Below, piece by piece: positions 53,901 through 62,899 of a stretch of DNA of 64,000 nt (positions are counted from its first letter, which is position 1; each line of letters begins with the position of its first letter). A program made the position numbers and the translations under genes. The DNA is from Stutzerimonas degradans (lineage in GTDB: Bacteria > Pseudomonadota > Gammaproteobacteria > Pseudomonadales > Pseudomonadaceae): contig NZ_JAMOHV010000005.1 in the NCBI RefSeq assembly GCF_024448505.1, positions 124,001-188,000 of the forward strand, written 5' to 3'. The notes below the pieces were generated by a model that did not search any database, was not told the DNA's origin, and was given only the letters and a program-made list of their open reading frames with translations.

Positions 53901-55789
53901 CCGGCGACGTGTTCGGTAACGGCCTACTGATGTCGCCTGCCGTGCAGCTGGTGGCGGCGTTCAACCACCTGCACATCTTCGTCGACCCCGATCCGGACCC
54001 GGCACGCAGCTTTGCCGAGCGCCGGCGGCTGTTCGAGTTGCCGCGTTCGGCCTGGACCGATTACGACAGCACGCTGATCTCGTCCGGCGGCGGCGTGTTC
54101 TCCCGTTCGGCCAAGCGCATCGTCATCACCGCGCAGATGCGCGAACGCTTTGCCATCGATGCCGAGCAACTGACGCCGAACGAGCTGATCAATGCGTTGC
54201 TCAAGGCGCCGGTCGATCTGCTGTGGAACGGCGGCATCGGCACCTACGTCAAGAGCAGCACGGAAACCCACGCCGACGTGGGCGACAAGGCCAACGACGC
54301 GGTGCGCGTGGACGGCAACGAGCTGCGCGCCAAGGTGGTAGGCGAGGGCGGCAACCTCGGCATGACCCAGCTGGGGCGTGTGGAGTACGCACTGCACGGT
54401 GGCAGCAGCAACACCGATTTCATCGACAATGCCGGCGGCGTGGACTGCTCCGACCACGAGGTGAACATCAAGATTCTGCTCAACGAGCTGCTGGCCGCCG
54501 GCGACATGACCGGCAAGCAGCGCGATCAGCTGCTGCACGAGATGACCGACGCGGTCGCCGAGCTGGTGCTGTACGACAACTACAAGCAAACCCAGGCGCT
54601 GTCACAGGCACAATACCGCTCGCGTGAGCGCGCCGGTGAATACGTGCGGCTGATCGCGGCGCTGGAAAGCGAAGGGCTGCTCGATCGCAAGCTCGAGTTC
54701 CTGCCCAGCGACGACGCGCTCGCCGAACGGGCGGCGCTGGGCAAGGGGCTGACCCGTCCGGAGCTGTCGGTACTGATCTCCTACAGCAAGATCGAGCTGA
54801 AGGAGGCGCTGCTCAAATCACGCGTGCCGGACGATGATTACCTTGCCCGCGAAATGGAGAGTGCGTTTCCGCAGCTGCTCGGCGAGCGCCACCGCGACGT
54901 CATGCTGCGCCATCGCCTGCGACGCGAGATCGTCAGCACGCAGATCGCCAACGATCTGGTCAACCATATGGGCATCACCTTCGTTCAGCGGCTCAGCGAG
55001 GCTACCGGCATGAGTGCGGCCAACGTTGCCGGTGCCTATGTGATCGTGCGCGACATCTTCCATCTGCCGCACTGGTTCCGGCAGATCGAGGCGCTGGACT
55101 ACAAGGTGCCGGCCGAGTTGCAGCTGCGGCTGATGGACGAGCTGGTCCGGCTCGGCCGCCGGGCAACCCGCTGGTTCCTGCGCAACCGTCGCAGCGAGCT
55201 GGACGCCGCCCGCGACGTTGCGCATTTCGGCCCGCGTGTCGCCGCGCTGGGGCTCAAACTTGACGGGTTGCTCGAAGGTTCGACGCGCGAACTCTGGCAG
55301 TCGCGCTACCAGCGTTACACCGCGGCGGGTGTTCCGGAATTGCTCGCGCGAATGGTCGCCGGCACCAGTCACCTGTATACGCTGCTGCCGATTCTCGAAG
55401 CGGCAGACGAAACCGGGCAGCCGCCAATCAAGGTCGCGTCGACCTATTTCGCCGTCGGCGGTGCGCTGGAATTGCCCTGGTATCTGCAGCAACTCACCAG
55501 CCTGCCGGTGGAGAGCACCTGGCAGGCACTGGCGCGCGAGGGCTTTCGTGACGATCTCGACAGCCAGCAGCGCGCCATCACCGTGTCGATTCTGCAGATG
55601 GAGAGTGGCGCACAGCAGCCGGCCGCCTGCGTCATGGAATGGCTGGAGCAGCGTGGCTATCACGTCGATCGCTGGCGCGGCATGCTGGCCGAGCTGCGCG
55701 CCACCAGCACGCCCGACTACGCGATGTACGTCGTAGCCAGCCGCGAGCTGCAGGATCTGGCGCAGGCGCCCGTGAGGCATGGTGAATAA
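50927..55789 (+). CDS. gdhB: NAD-specific glutamate dehydrogenase, large (about 180 kDa) type
   Basis: It interconverts glutamate and 2-oxoglutarate plus ammonium with NAD, mainly in the catabolic direction. The product has 1620 residues, the length known for the Pseudomonas aeruginosa enzyme. A long N-terminal regulatory region containing ACT-like segments precedes the dehydrogenase core at about 780-1200. The core has [34 protein letters not shown], the catalytic-Lys loop [10 protein letters not shown], and the NAD-binding [13 protein letters not shown]. I chose ATG 50927 ([12 protein letters not shown]) because GGAG lies six bases upstream and it matches the family N-terminus; ATGs at 50864 and 50915 are alternatives. 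It diverges from moxR. Confidence 0.96.
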   Translation: [1620 protein letters not shown]

Positions 55790-55798
55790 ATGGCGAGG

Positions 55799-55822
55799 GT
55801 GGCGGCTGAGGATAGCCGCCAC
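55799..55822. terminator. Hairpin between gdhB and the next convergent gene
   Basis: The 9-bp arms GTGGCGGCT (55799-55807) and AGCCGCCAC (55814-55822) have a 6-base loop. A TTTTA follows about 10 bases later. It probably terminates gdhB. Confidence 0.65.
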
Positions 55823-55833
55823 TGCGGACTGTT

Positions 55834-56730
55834 TTAGGAGTCTTGCGGCTGGCCGAGCTTGAAGCGGGTGATCTGCGGCAGGTTGCGCAGATAGCGCACC
55901 ATGTCCGGCGCGCCGGCACGTTTCAGCCCTTCGCCGATGGCGCTGGCGGTGGGGTGGTGTTTCTCCAACAGCAGCAATTCCGAGTTGCTGGCGTCGCGCA
56001 GCACGGTCAGGCGCGCATAAGGCACCTGCGTGTCGAGCAGCAGCGCCATGAACTCCGCATCGCTCCAGGCCTGGGCGGGCATCGCGATGGCGTGGTACTG
56101 CTCGTCCAGCGCGCGCAGTCCGGCCCGGTCGAGGCGATAGACGACAAGCTCGGCAGGCATGAGCAGCTCCAGGCCACGCAGGCGCGCGTAGGCCACCGCA
56201 CTGGCGAATGCCTCGACATGGTGCTCACCCGCCCAGTACAAGCGCTCGCCCAGCCAGCCGGCCTGGCGCAGCTCGATGGGCTCACCCTGTGCATGGCCGG
56301 GCAGGGCGATGCCGAGGGTACGCAGGAAGTCCTTGTAGCTGATGATGCGAGTGCGCCGGCAAGCCTCGGTGGCGGCGAATGCTTCGATGCTCGAATAGGC
56401 GATCCCGTCTGGGCTCTGGCCGCCGAGGCCGTCGATCTGGCGCAGGTCCATGCTGGTCAGAGACTGGCTGTCTTTTTGAATCAACCGGCTCAGCGCAGCA
56501 TGCGCGCGCGCCTTGTCTTCCTGTACCGGACCCGAAAGCGCACCGCGCGGCAGCTCCAGTAGACGCTGCAGGCACGGACCGTCGTTCCAGAAAATGCTTG
56601 GCTCCGGCTCGTAAAGCGGTGCGAAAGGCAGGTTCAGCCGACTCGCACGCTCGAGCGTCTGATGGCCGGGTTGCGCGCGCAGCCCCAGGCGCTGGGCCAG
56701 GCGGGTGAGGTGAGTGGACAGTGAAGGCAT
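55834..56730 (-). CDS. Conserved pseudomonad hypothetical protein
   Basis: The 298-residue soluble protein has no signal peptide or membrane helix. Recognisable stretches are FAPLYEPEPSIFWNDGPC, GIAYSSIEAFAATEACRRTRIISYKDFLRTLG and HVEAFASAVAYARLRGLELLMP. The middle reads like a small alpha/beta domain, but I see no catalytic motif. A hypothetical gene accompanies gdhB and the moxR operon in P. aeruginosa, so it seems a stable neighbour. I start it at ATG 56730; GTG 56751 would add seven residues, and neither has a strong ribosome site. Confidence 0.8.
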   Translation of the reverse strand: MPSLSTHLTRLAQRLGLRAQPGHQTLERASRLNLPFAPLYEPEPSIFWNDGPCLQRLLELPRGALSGPVQEDKARAHAALSRLIQKDSQSLTSMDLRQIDGLGGQSPDGIAYSSIEAFAATEACRRTRIISYKDFLRTLGIALPGHAQGEPIELRQAGWLGERLYWAGEHHVEAFASAVAYARLRGLELLMPAELVVYRLDRAGLRALDEQYHAIAMPAQAWSDAEFMALLLDTQVPYARLTVLRDASNSELLLLEKHHPTASAIGEGLKRAGAPDMVRYLRNLPQITRFKLGQPQDS

Positions 56731-56917
56731 GGACTCGGGCAGGCTCGTCACGATGCTTGAGCTCGGAAAGTACGCTTGGGAGTGTGGCAGACCGAGCCGC
56801 GAAGCGCACCTGCCTTGCGCGCATGATGGGCCGGGTAGCGACGAGTCGATCGGCTATGGCGGCCGGAACGGTACGCCGATGTGCGAGGATTGTTGCAATT
56901 GAACACGAGGAGCCTCC

Positions 56918-57139
56918 ATGCCTAGCCTGGTGCTGGATATCGCACTACCTGCCGAACGCCTGCTGGCTGCCTATCAAGGGCACGCCAACCGCGTCCTGCT
57001 ACGCAGCCGCGACGGCAGACGAATCAGCCTACCGGTTCATCATCTGCGGCCCTTTGTGACTCGCGAAGGGGTATTTGGTTCCTTCGAGCTGGAATTTGCC
57101 GAGCAAGGCCAGCTGGTCGGCCTGCATCGCTTGCGCTGA
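56918..57139 (+). CDS. DUF2835 family small protein
   Basis: The 73-residue protein matches the small DUF2835 family: LDIALPAERLLAAYQG, then VLLRSRDGRRISLPVHHLRPFVT, then GSFELEFAEQGQLVGLHRL. It looks like a compact beta-rich domain. A good AGGAG precedes ATG 56918. It lies upstream of pyrD with a separate promoter between. Function is unknown. Confidence 0.85.
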   Translation: MPSLVLDIALPAERLLAAYQGHANRVLLRSRDGRRISLPVHHLRPFVTREGVFGSFELEFAEQGQLVGLHRLR

Positions 57140-57185
57140 GGTGCCTTCTGAGCAGCCTTGCAGGCGGCTGAAACACCGCGTCGCC

Positions 57186-57194
57186 TGCTATACT
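57186..57194 (+). promoter_or_regulatory. Extended -10 promoter for pyrD
   Basis: TGCTATACT is an extended -10 element (TGN plus TATACT) 35 bases before the pyrD ATG. No -35 fits at 17 bases; TTGCAG at 57158-57163 is too far. Confidence 0.55.
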
Positions 57195-57229
57195 CCGCGG
57201 CCATCACTTCCCGAGATTCTAGGCTGCGT

Positions 57230-58261
57230 ATGTATAACCTGGCCCGCCAGATGCTGTTCAAGCTGTCCCCGGAAACGTCTCACGAGCTGTCGCTCGATCT
57301 CATTGGCGCGGGCGGCCGTCTGGGTATCAACCGGTTGCTGAGCAAGTCGCCGGCCAGCCTGCCGGTGCGCGTCATGGGAATCGATTTCCCGAACCCGGTC
57401 GGGCTCGCTGCAGGCCTGGACAAGAACGGCGAGGCCATTTGCGGATTGTCGCAGCTGGGCTTCGGTTTCATCGAAGTCGGCACCGTCACGCCGCGCCCGC
57501 AGCCGGGCAATCCGAAGCCGCGCATTTTCCGCCTGCCGGAAGCCGAGGCGATCATTAATCGCATGGGCTTCAACAATCACGGCGTCGATGCGCTGCTCGC
57601 ACGGGTGGATGCCGCGCATTTCAAGGGCGTGCTGGGTATCAACATCGGCAAGAATTTCGATACGCCAGTGGAGCGCGCCGACGAGGATTACCTGCTGTGC
57701 CTGGACAAGGTTTACCACCATGCCAGCTATGTGACCGTCAACGTGAGCTCGCCCAATACGCCGGGGCTGCGCAGCCTGCAGTTCGGCGACTCGCTCAAGC
57801 GCCTGCTCGAAGCGTTGCGCCTGCGCCGCGAGGATCTGGAGATCGAGCATGGCAAGCGGGTGCCGCTGGCGATCAAGATCGCCCCGGACATGACCGACGA
57901 CGAAACCGTGCTGGTAGCCGAGGCGGTTCTGCAAGCGGGAATGGATGCGATCATCGCGACCAACACCACGTTGAGCCGTGAGGGCGTTGCAGGGTTGGCG
58001 CATGCCGACGAAGCAGGCGGATTGTCGGGCGCCCCGGTGCGCGAGAAATCCACCCATACCGTGCGCGTGCTGGCGCAGACCCTCAGCGGGCGATTGCCGA
58101 TCATCGCCGTGGGCGGGATCACCGAGGGGCGCCATGCCGCTGAGAAGATCGCCGCCGGGGCGAGCCTGGTTCAGTTGTATTCGGGATTCATCTACAAGGG
58201 GCCGGCGCTGATTCGCGAGGCGGTGGACGCAATTGCCGAGTTGCGCGCGAAGGTGCAGTGA
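57230..58261 (+). CDS. pyrD: Dihydroorotate dehydrogenase (quinone), class 2
   Basis: PyrD oxidises dihydroorotate to orotate at the inner membrane, feeding electrons to quinone in pyrimidine synthesis. The 343-residue product has the N-terminal helical quinone-tunnel extension ([21 protein letters not shown]), the FMN site [22 protein letters not shown], the catalytic-Ser loop [14 protein letters not shown], and the phosphate loop [12 protein letters not shown] start it at ATG 57230 (MYNLARQM). It is followed by a hairpin shared with rmf. Confidence 0.97.
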   Translation: MYNLARQMLFKLSPETSHELSLDLIGAGGRLGINRLLSKSPASLPVRVMGIDFPNPVGLAAGLDKNGEAICGLSQLGFGFIEVGTVTPRPQPGNPKPRIFRLPEAEAIINRMGFNNHGVDALLARVDAAHFKGVLGINIGKNFDTPVERADEDYLLCLDKVYHHASYVTVNVSSPNTPGLRSLQFGDSLKRLLEALRLRREDLEIEHGKRVPLAIKIAPDMTDDETVLVAEAVLQAGMDAIIATNTTLSREGVAGLAHADEAGGLSGAPVREKSTHTVRVLAQTLSGRLPIIAVGGITEGRHAAEKIAAGASLVQLYSGFIYKGPALIREAVDAIAELRAKVQ

Positions 58262-58287
58262 CTAAGAGGTCGGAATCGGCCCGATGC

Positions 58288-58308
58288 GGGGCTCCGGATC
58301 GGAGCCCC
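58288..58308. terminator. Strong GC hairpin between pyrD and rmf
   Basis: The 9-bp arms GGGGCTCCG (58288-58296) and CGGAGCCCC (58300-58308) have a 3-base loop. There is no T-run, so it may act as a weak or factor-assisted terminator for convergent pyrD and rmf, or protect the rmf mRNA end. Confidence 0.55.
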
Positions 58309-58368
58309 TGGGCTTCTAGCCCGCCGCCCGGATGGGGCGTGCGATGAAGAGTCGGTCAGGTCGGGTAA

Positions 58369-58584
58369 TCAGCCGACCGCGTGGAGTTCGTTCAGTCGAT
58401 GCAGACCGGCGGTGCCGGTCAGACCATCCCAGTTGTCGCCGCGACCCTCCCGCCAGCCGTTGATCCAGGCTTGGCGCACAGTGGGATGGGTGAAAGGACA
58501 CAGGTCGCGAGATTTGCCATGTATGCCGTGTTGATAACCGCGCAGGAATGCTCGTTCCATCGGATCACGCTTGAGTCTTCTCAT
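58369..58584 (-). CDS. rmf: Ribosome modulation factor
   Basis: RMF dimerises 70S ribosomes into inactive 100S particles in stationary phase. The 71-residue basic protein shows the family core MRRLKRDPMERAFLRGYQHG, HGKSRDLCPF and RQAWINGWREGRGDNWDG. GAGGG precedes ATG 58584. It lies between pyrD and rlmKL as in P. aeruginosa, and its long upstream region is rich in hairpins. Confidence 0.95.
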   Translation of the reverse strand: MRRLKRDPMERAFLRGYQHGIHGKSRDLCPFTHPTVRQAWINGWREGRGDNWDGLTGTAGLHRLNELHAVG

Positions 58585-58940
58585 TGGGTATTGCCCTCAG
58601 TGGTTGACTGGTGTTCCTGGTGGCCTCATGGCGAGACCGGGCAGACAGGCTGCCGTTGGGTCCGCTGCCGGCGTGGCGGACGCCATCGACCTCATTGCGA
58701 TGGTCGATTGGGACGAGTTCTAACCCAATGGCCGAGAGGCTGGAATGATCGTTTTGTCATAAGTAGGTAACCAAACTATGGTTCAGCCCATAAGCAGTGT
58801 GTACTGCCGGGCCTAGAGCCACCCGCCCGCAACCGTGCGACAGCGCCGGCGCGCGTCTGTGTGACGCAGGGCAATTTTTTGCTGGGCCATTCCGACGAAG
58901 GGTCGGATCGTTCCGCTTCGAACACTCACTGGAAGCATCC
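58585..58940. promoter_or_regulatory. Structured upstream region of rmf (356-bp gap, rmf/rlmKL)
   Basis: No gene is evident. Three inverted repeats lie in a row: GTCCGC/GCGGAC (58660-58681), ATCGACC/GGTCGAT (58685-58708) and ATTGGG/CCCAAT (58707-58729). The last two overlap and could compete. Further up, the minus strand contains CCTACTTA near 58763-58770, vaguely like a sigma-S -10. If transcription of rmf starts there, the repeats fall in its 5' UTR. I see no clear rlmKL promoter. Confidence 0.45.
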
Positions 58941-61118
58941 ATGACCGACCGTCACGAACTCATTCTCACCTGTCCCAAGGGACTCGAAGGTTTGTTGCTG
59001 GAGGAAGCCCGGCAATTGGGACTGGAGGACGCGCGTGAGCAGACCGCGGCAATCCGCGGTTTCGGCGCCCTGGAAGTCGCGTACCGTCTGTGTCTCTGGT
59101 CGCGCCTGGCCAATCGCGTGCTGCTGGTGATCAGCCGCTTTCCGACCACGACCGCTGAGACCCTTTACGAAGGCGTGCGCAGCGTGGACTGGGCCGAGCA
59201 TCTGGAACCTGGCGGCAGCCTGGCGGTCGAGTTCAGCGGGCGCGGGTCGGGTATCGACAACACTCACTTCGGTGCGCTCAAGGTCAAGGATGGCATCGTC
59301 GACCGTCTGCGCACCGCCAGCGGCGAGCGGCCCACGGTCGACAAGCTGAACCCCGACCTGCGCGTGCACCTGCGCCTGGACAAGGGCGAGGCGGTGCTGT
59401 CGCTCGATCTGTCCGGGCACAGCCTGCATCAGCGCGGTTATCGCCTACAGCAGGGCGCTGCGCCTCTCAAGGAAAACCTGGCGGCGGCGGTGCTGATCCG
59501 CGCCGGCTGGCCGCGCATTGCGGCGGAAGGCGGCGCGCTGACCGATCCGATGTGCGGCGTGGGTACTTTCCTCATCGAGGGCGCCATGATCGCCGCGGAC
59601 ATCGCGCCCAACCTCAAGCGCGAGCGCTGGGGCTTTAGCGCCTGGCTCGGACATGTGCCGGCGCTATGGCACCGCTTGCATGATGAGGCCGAGGCTCGCG
59701 CTGCGGCCGGTCTGGCGCGTCCGCCATTGTGGATTCGGGGCTACGAGGCCGATCCGCGCCTGATCCAGCCAGGACGCAACAACATCGAGCGTGCCGGGCT
59801 GGGGAGCTGGATTCGCATCTATCAGGGTGATGTGGCGACGTTCGAGCCGCGTCCCGACCAGAACCAGAAGGGGCTGGTCATCTGCAACCCGCCCTATGGC
59901 GAGCGCCTGGGCGACGAAGCGAGCCTGCTGTATCTCTATCAGAACCTCGGCGAGCGCCTGCGCCAGGCTTGCCTCGGCTGGGAGGCGGGGATCTTCACCG
60001 CGGCGCCTGACCTGGGAAAACGCATGGGCATTCGTAGCCACAAGCAGTACGCCTTCTGGAACGGCGCGCTGCCGTGTAAGCTGCTGCTAATCAAGGTCGA
60101 GCTCGACCAGTTCGTGACCGACAATCGCACCGCGCCGCCGCAGCCAAACGCCGCGCCGGCGCCCGTCGAAGTGGCGCGGCTGAGCGAAGGCGGGCAGATG
60201 TTTGCCAATCGCCTGCAGAAGAACCTGCGCCTGTTGGGGAAATGGGCGCGCCGCGAGGGTATCGAGTGCTACCGCCTATACGACGCCGACATGCCCGAAT
60301 ACGCCGTGGCGGTGGACCTGTATCGCGACTGGGTGCATGTGCAGGAGTACGCGCCGCCGCGCTCGATCGACCCGGACAAGGCCCAGGCGCGTCTGCTTGA
60401 TGCCTTGGCGGCCATTCCGCAGGCGCTGGGTGTGCCGCGCAAGAAGGTTGTGGTCAAGCGTCGCGAGCGGCAGAGCGGGACGCGCCAGTACGAACGGCAA
60501 GCGGCGCAAGGGCAATTTCTGGAGGTAATCGAAGGCGGCGTGAAGCTGCTGGTCAATCTCACCGATTACCTCGATACCGGGCTGTTCCTCGATCACCGGC
60601 CGCTGCGCCTGCGCATCCAGCGCGAGGCAGCGGGCAAGCGCTTTCTCAACCTGTTTTGCTACACCGCGACGGCTACGGTGCACGCGGCCAAGGGCGGCGC
60701 CCGCAGCACCACCAGCGTGGACTTGTCGCGCACCTACCTGGACTGGGCGCGGCGCAATCTTTCGCTCAACGGTTTCTCTGATCGCCAGCGGTTGGAACAG
60801 GCCGATGTCATGGAATGGCTGGCGGCTGATCGCGGCGAATACGATCTGATCTTCATCGATCCGCCGACCTTCTCCAACTCCAAGCGAATGGAGGGGGTGT
60901 TCGACGTGCAACGTGACCATGCCGCCCTGCTGGACCTGGCGATGGCGCGGCTCGCGGCTGGTGGCACGCTGTATTTCTCCAACAATTTCCGCAAGTTCGA
61001 GCTCGACCTGAGTATCGCCGAGCGCTACGCGGTGGAAGAGATCAGCGCCGCTACGCTGGATGAGGATTTCCGGCGCAACCCGAAGATCCACCGCGCCTGG
61101 CGACTACAGGCTCGCTGA
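58941..61118 (+). CDS. rlmL: Bifunctional 23S rRNA methyltransferase RlmKL
   Basis: It modifies 23S rRNA, making m2G2445 (RlmL half) and m7G2069 (RlmK half). The 725-residue product has an N-terminal THUMP domain (about 45-155), an RlmL methyltransferase with DPMCGVGTFLIEGA and catalytic CNPPYGERLGD near residue 315, and an RlmK methyltransferase with FLNLFCYTATATVHAAKGGA and FIDPPTFSNSKRM near 637. I start it at ATG 58941 (MTDRHELILTCPKG) after TGGAAG. A long perfect hairpin terminates it. Confidence 0.96.
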   Translation: MTDRHELILTCPKGLEGLLLEEARQLGLEDAREQTAAIRGFGALEVAYRLCLWSRLANRVLLVISRFPTTTAETLYEGVRSVDWAEHLEPGGSLAVEFSGRGSGIDNTHFGALKVKDGIVDRLRTASGERPTVDKLNPDLRVHLRLDKGEAVLSLDLSGHSLHQRGYRLQQGAAPLKENLAAAVLIRAGWPRIAAEGGALTDPMCGVGTFLIEGAMIAADIAPNLKRERWGFSAWLGHVPALWHRLHDEAEARAAAGLARPPLWIRGYEADPRLIQPGRNNIERAGLGSWIRIYQGDVATFEPRPDQNQKGLVICNPPYGERLGDEASLLYLYQNLGERLRQACLGWEAGIFTAAPDLGKRMGIRSHKQYAFWNGALPCKLLLIKVELDQFVTDNRTAPPQPNAAPAPVEVARLSEGGQMFANRLQKNLRLLGKWARREGIECYRLYDADMPEYAVAVDLYRDWVHVQEYAPPRSIDPDKAQARLLDALAAIPQALGVPRKKVVVKRRERQSGTRQYERQAAQGQFLEVIEGGVKLLVNLTDYLDTGLFLDHRPLRLRIQREAAGKRFLNLFCYTATATVHAAKGGARSTTSVDLSRTYLDWARRNLSLNGFSDRQRLEQADVMEWLAADRGEYDLIFIDPPTFSNSKRMEGVFDVQRDHAALLDLAMARLAAGGTLYFSNNFRKFELDLSIAERYAVEEISAATLDEDFRRNPKIHRAWRLQAR

Positions 61119-61132
61119 CGGTACTGGCCGAT

Positions 61133-61166
61133 TGCATGAGGGCGGCCCGAAGGCCGCCCTCATGCA
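61133..61166. terminator. 15-bp perfect hairpin between rlmKL and dacB
   Basis: The arms TGCATGAGGGCGGCC (61133-61147) and GGCCGCCCTCATGCA (61152-61166) enclose loop CGAA, a stable tetraloop-like turn. There is no T-run, but it lies exactly between two convergent genes and is probably bidirectional. Confidence 0.72.
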
Positions 61167-61170
61167 TTAA

Positions 61171-62628
61171 TCAGCGCTGGGCTGTGTCCGCGTGACGCTG
61201 GTTGTGCAGGCTGACCAGCACCTGATCGAGGATAGATGACGCGCCCCACGGGCGGGGATGGTTGAGAATCGCCACCACCGCCCAGGTGTTGCCGTCACCG
61301 TCGCGGCTGTAGCCGGCAATCGCGCGCACCGTGTTGAGCGTACCGGTCTTGATGTGCGCCTTGCCGGCGACTTCGGTGTTGCGCAGACGCTTGCGCATGG
61401 TGCCGTCCACTGCAGCGAGCGGCATCGAGGAGATGAATTCCGCTGCATAGGGGCTGCGCCACGCGGCCTGCAACAGACTGGCCAGTTCGCGTGCGCTCAC
61501 GCGTTCAGCGCGCGAAAGGCCGGAGCCGTTCTCGATGACCAGATGCGGGGAAATCAGCCCCTTCTTCGCCAGCCACTGCCGAATGACGCGCTGCGCGGCC
61601 TTGGAGTCGTCGCCATCCGCTTCGTTGCGAAACTCCGCGCCGAGGCTGAGGAACAGCTGCCGGGCCATCGTGTTGTTACTGTACTTGTTGATATCGCGGA
61701 TGATCTCCACCAGGTCCGGCGAGAACGCCCGCGCGAGCAGGCGCGCATCCTCCGGCACCTGGGCGACGCGATCCTGGCCGAGAATGCTACCGCCCAGTTC
61801 CTGCCAGATTGCGCGCACTGCGCCGGCGGCGTAGTTGGGATGGTCAAGTAGCGAGAGGTAGGTCTGGGACCGGCAGCCGGCGGCCAGTTTGCCGCTGACC
61901 ACCACCGTCACGCTGTCGGCATCGCGGACCGGATTGAACAGCACGTCCGGCCAGCCTGGGCATTTGGCGGCTGGCAGCGGCTTGACGCGGTTGTCGATCT
62001 TCACGTTGGCAATCGGCGGTTCGACGGCCACGCTCACCTTGCCTGCATCGTTGCGCACGATGAAGCGCAGCGCCTTTAGGTTGACCAGCAGCGAGTCGGG
62101 GCCGACCAGAAAGGGTTTGTTCTGGTCGCCGCCATCGTCATTGAAAATTGGCAGTTCGGGCTGGATGAAATGGCTGCGATCGAGCACCAGATCACCGGTG
62201 ACCTTGCGCACGCCGTTGGCCCGCAGATCACGCAGCAGCAGCCAGAGCTTCTCCATGTTCAGCTTCGGATCGCCGCCACCCTTGAGATAGAGGTTGCCGT
62301 TGAGCGTGCCGTCGACCAGCGGGCCGTCGGCATAGAATTCGGTCTTCCACTGGTGGCTGGGGCCGAGCAGTTCCAGCGCGGCGTAGGTCGTCACCAGTTT
62401 CATCGTGGATGCGGGGTTGACCGAGACGTCGGCGTTGACGAAGGTCGGTGCGCCTTTGGCGTTGAGCGGCAGCATCACCACCGACAGGGCATTGGTCTCG
62501 ATCTTGTTGGCCTTGAGCGCCTTGACTACCTGCGGCGGCAGGTTCTGGTTGACCGGCGCAGCGTGCGCGGGCCAGGCCAGCGGCGCCGCCAGTGCGGCGA
62601 TGGCCATGCAGCGGAGAAAGTTATTCAT
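61171..62628 (-). CDS. dacB: D-alanyl-D-alanine carboxypeptidase/endopeptidase (PBP4, DacB)
   Basis: This periplasmic class C low-molecular-mass penicillin-binding protein trims or cleaves peptidoglycan cross-links. The 485-residue product has a signal peptide ending WPAHA/APVNQN, the SxxK motif in NPASTMKLVTT (near residue 75), SxN in KYSNNTMARQL and KTG in AHIKTGTLN (near 423), with the large inserted domain between the first two that typifies PBP4. I start it at ATG 62628 (MNNFLRCM). A 271-base gap separates it from divergent yggL. Confidence 0.95.
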   Translation of the reverse strand: MNNFLRCMAIAALAAPLAWPAHAAPVNQNLPPQVVKALKANKIETNALSVVMLPLNAKGAPTFVNADVSVNPASTMKLVTTYAALELLGPSHQWKTEFYADGPLVDGTLNGNLYLKGGGDPKLNMEKLWLLLRDLRANGVRKVTGDLVLDRSHFIQPELPIFNDDGGDQNKPFLVGPDSLLVNLKALRFIVRNDAGKVSVAVEPPIANVKIDNRVKPLPAAKCPGWPDVLFNPVRDADSVTVVVSGKLAAGCRSQTYLSLLDHPNYAAGAVRAIWQELGGSILGQDRVAQVPEDARLLARAFSPDLVEIIRDINKYSNNTMARQLFLSLGAEFRNEADGDDSKAAQRVIRQWLAKKGLISPHLVIENGSGLSRAERVSARELASLLQAAWRSPYAAEFISSMPLAAVDGTMRKRLRNTEVAGKAHIKTGTLNTVRAIAGYSRDGDGNTWAVVAILNHPRPWGASSILDQVLVSLHNQRHADTAQR

Positions 62629-62854
62629 CTGACGGCGCCTCTGAAAAACGGGCACGAATTGCTGATCGCGGCATATGGATTCCCACTGCTTCAAGGGAAA
62701 AGGTGCGGGCATTATGCCTGCGCACCGGAGGCACGGTGCCCCCACTCCGATAAGCGTAGCCGGGCAGGCCATCATCCTGCAAAAGGGCAGTGCGATGAAT
62801 ATTGGCGGCCAGTGCTGCGGGCAGGGTGGTTTCGTCGCCTAAGCGCGGCGTAGC

Positions 62855-62863
62855 TGGTACAGT
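62855..62863 (+). promoter_or_regulatory. Extended -10 promoter for yggL
   Basis: TGGTACAGT forms an extended -10 element (TGN plus TACAGT) 37 bases before the yggL start. No clear -35 is visible. Confidence 0.45.
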
Positions 62864-62899
62864 GCGCGCCGTTATCAAACTAGAAAAGGATCACTCCAG

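Noticed and set aside
56714-56902. Small 62-codon frame upstream of the DUF2835 gene
   Set aside because: It overlaps the start of the convergently placed hypothetical gene, has no family resemblance, and its Cys-rich end looks accidental.
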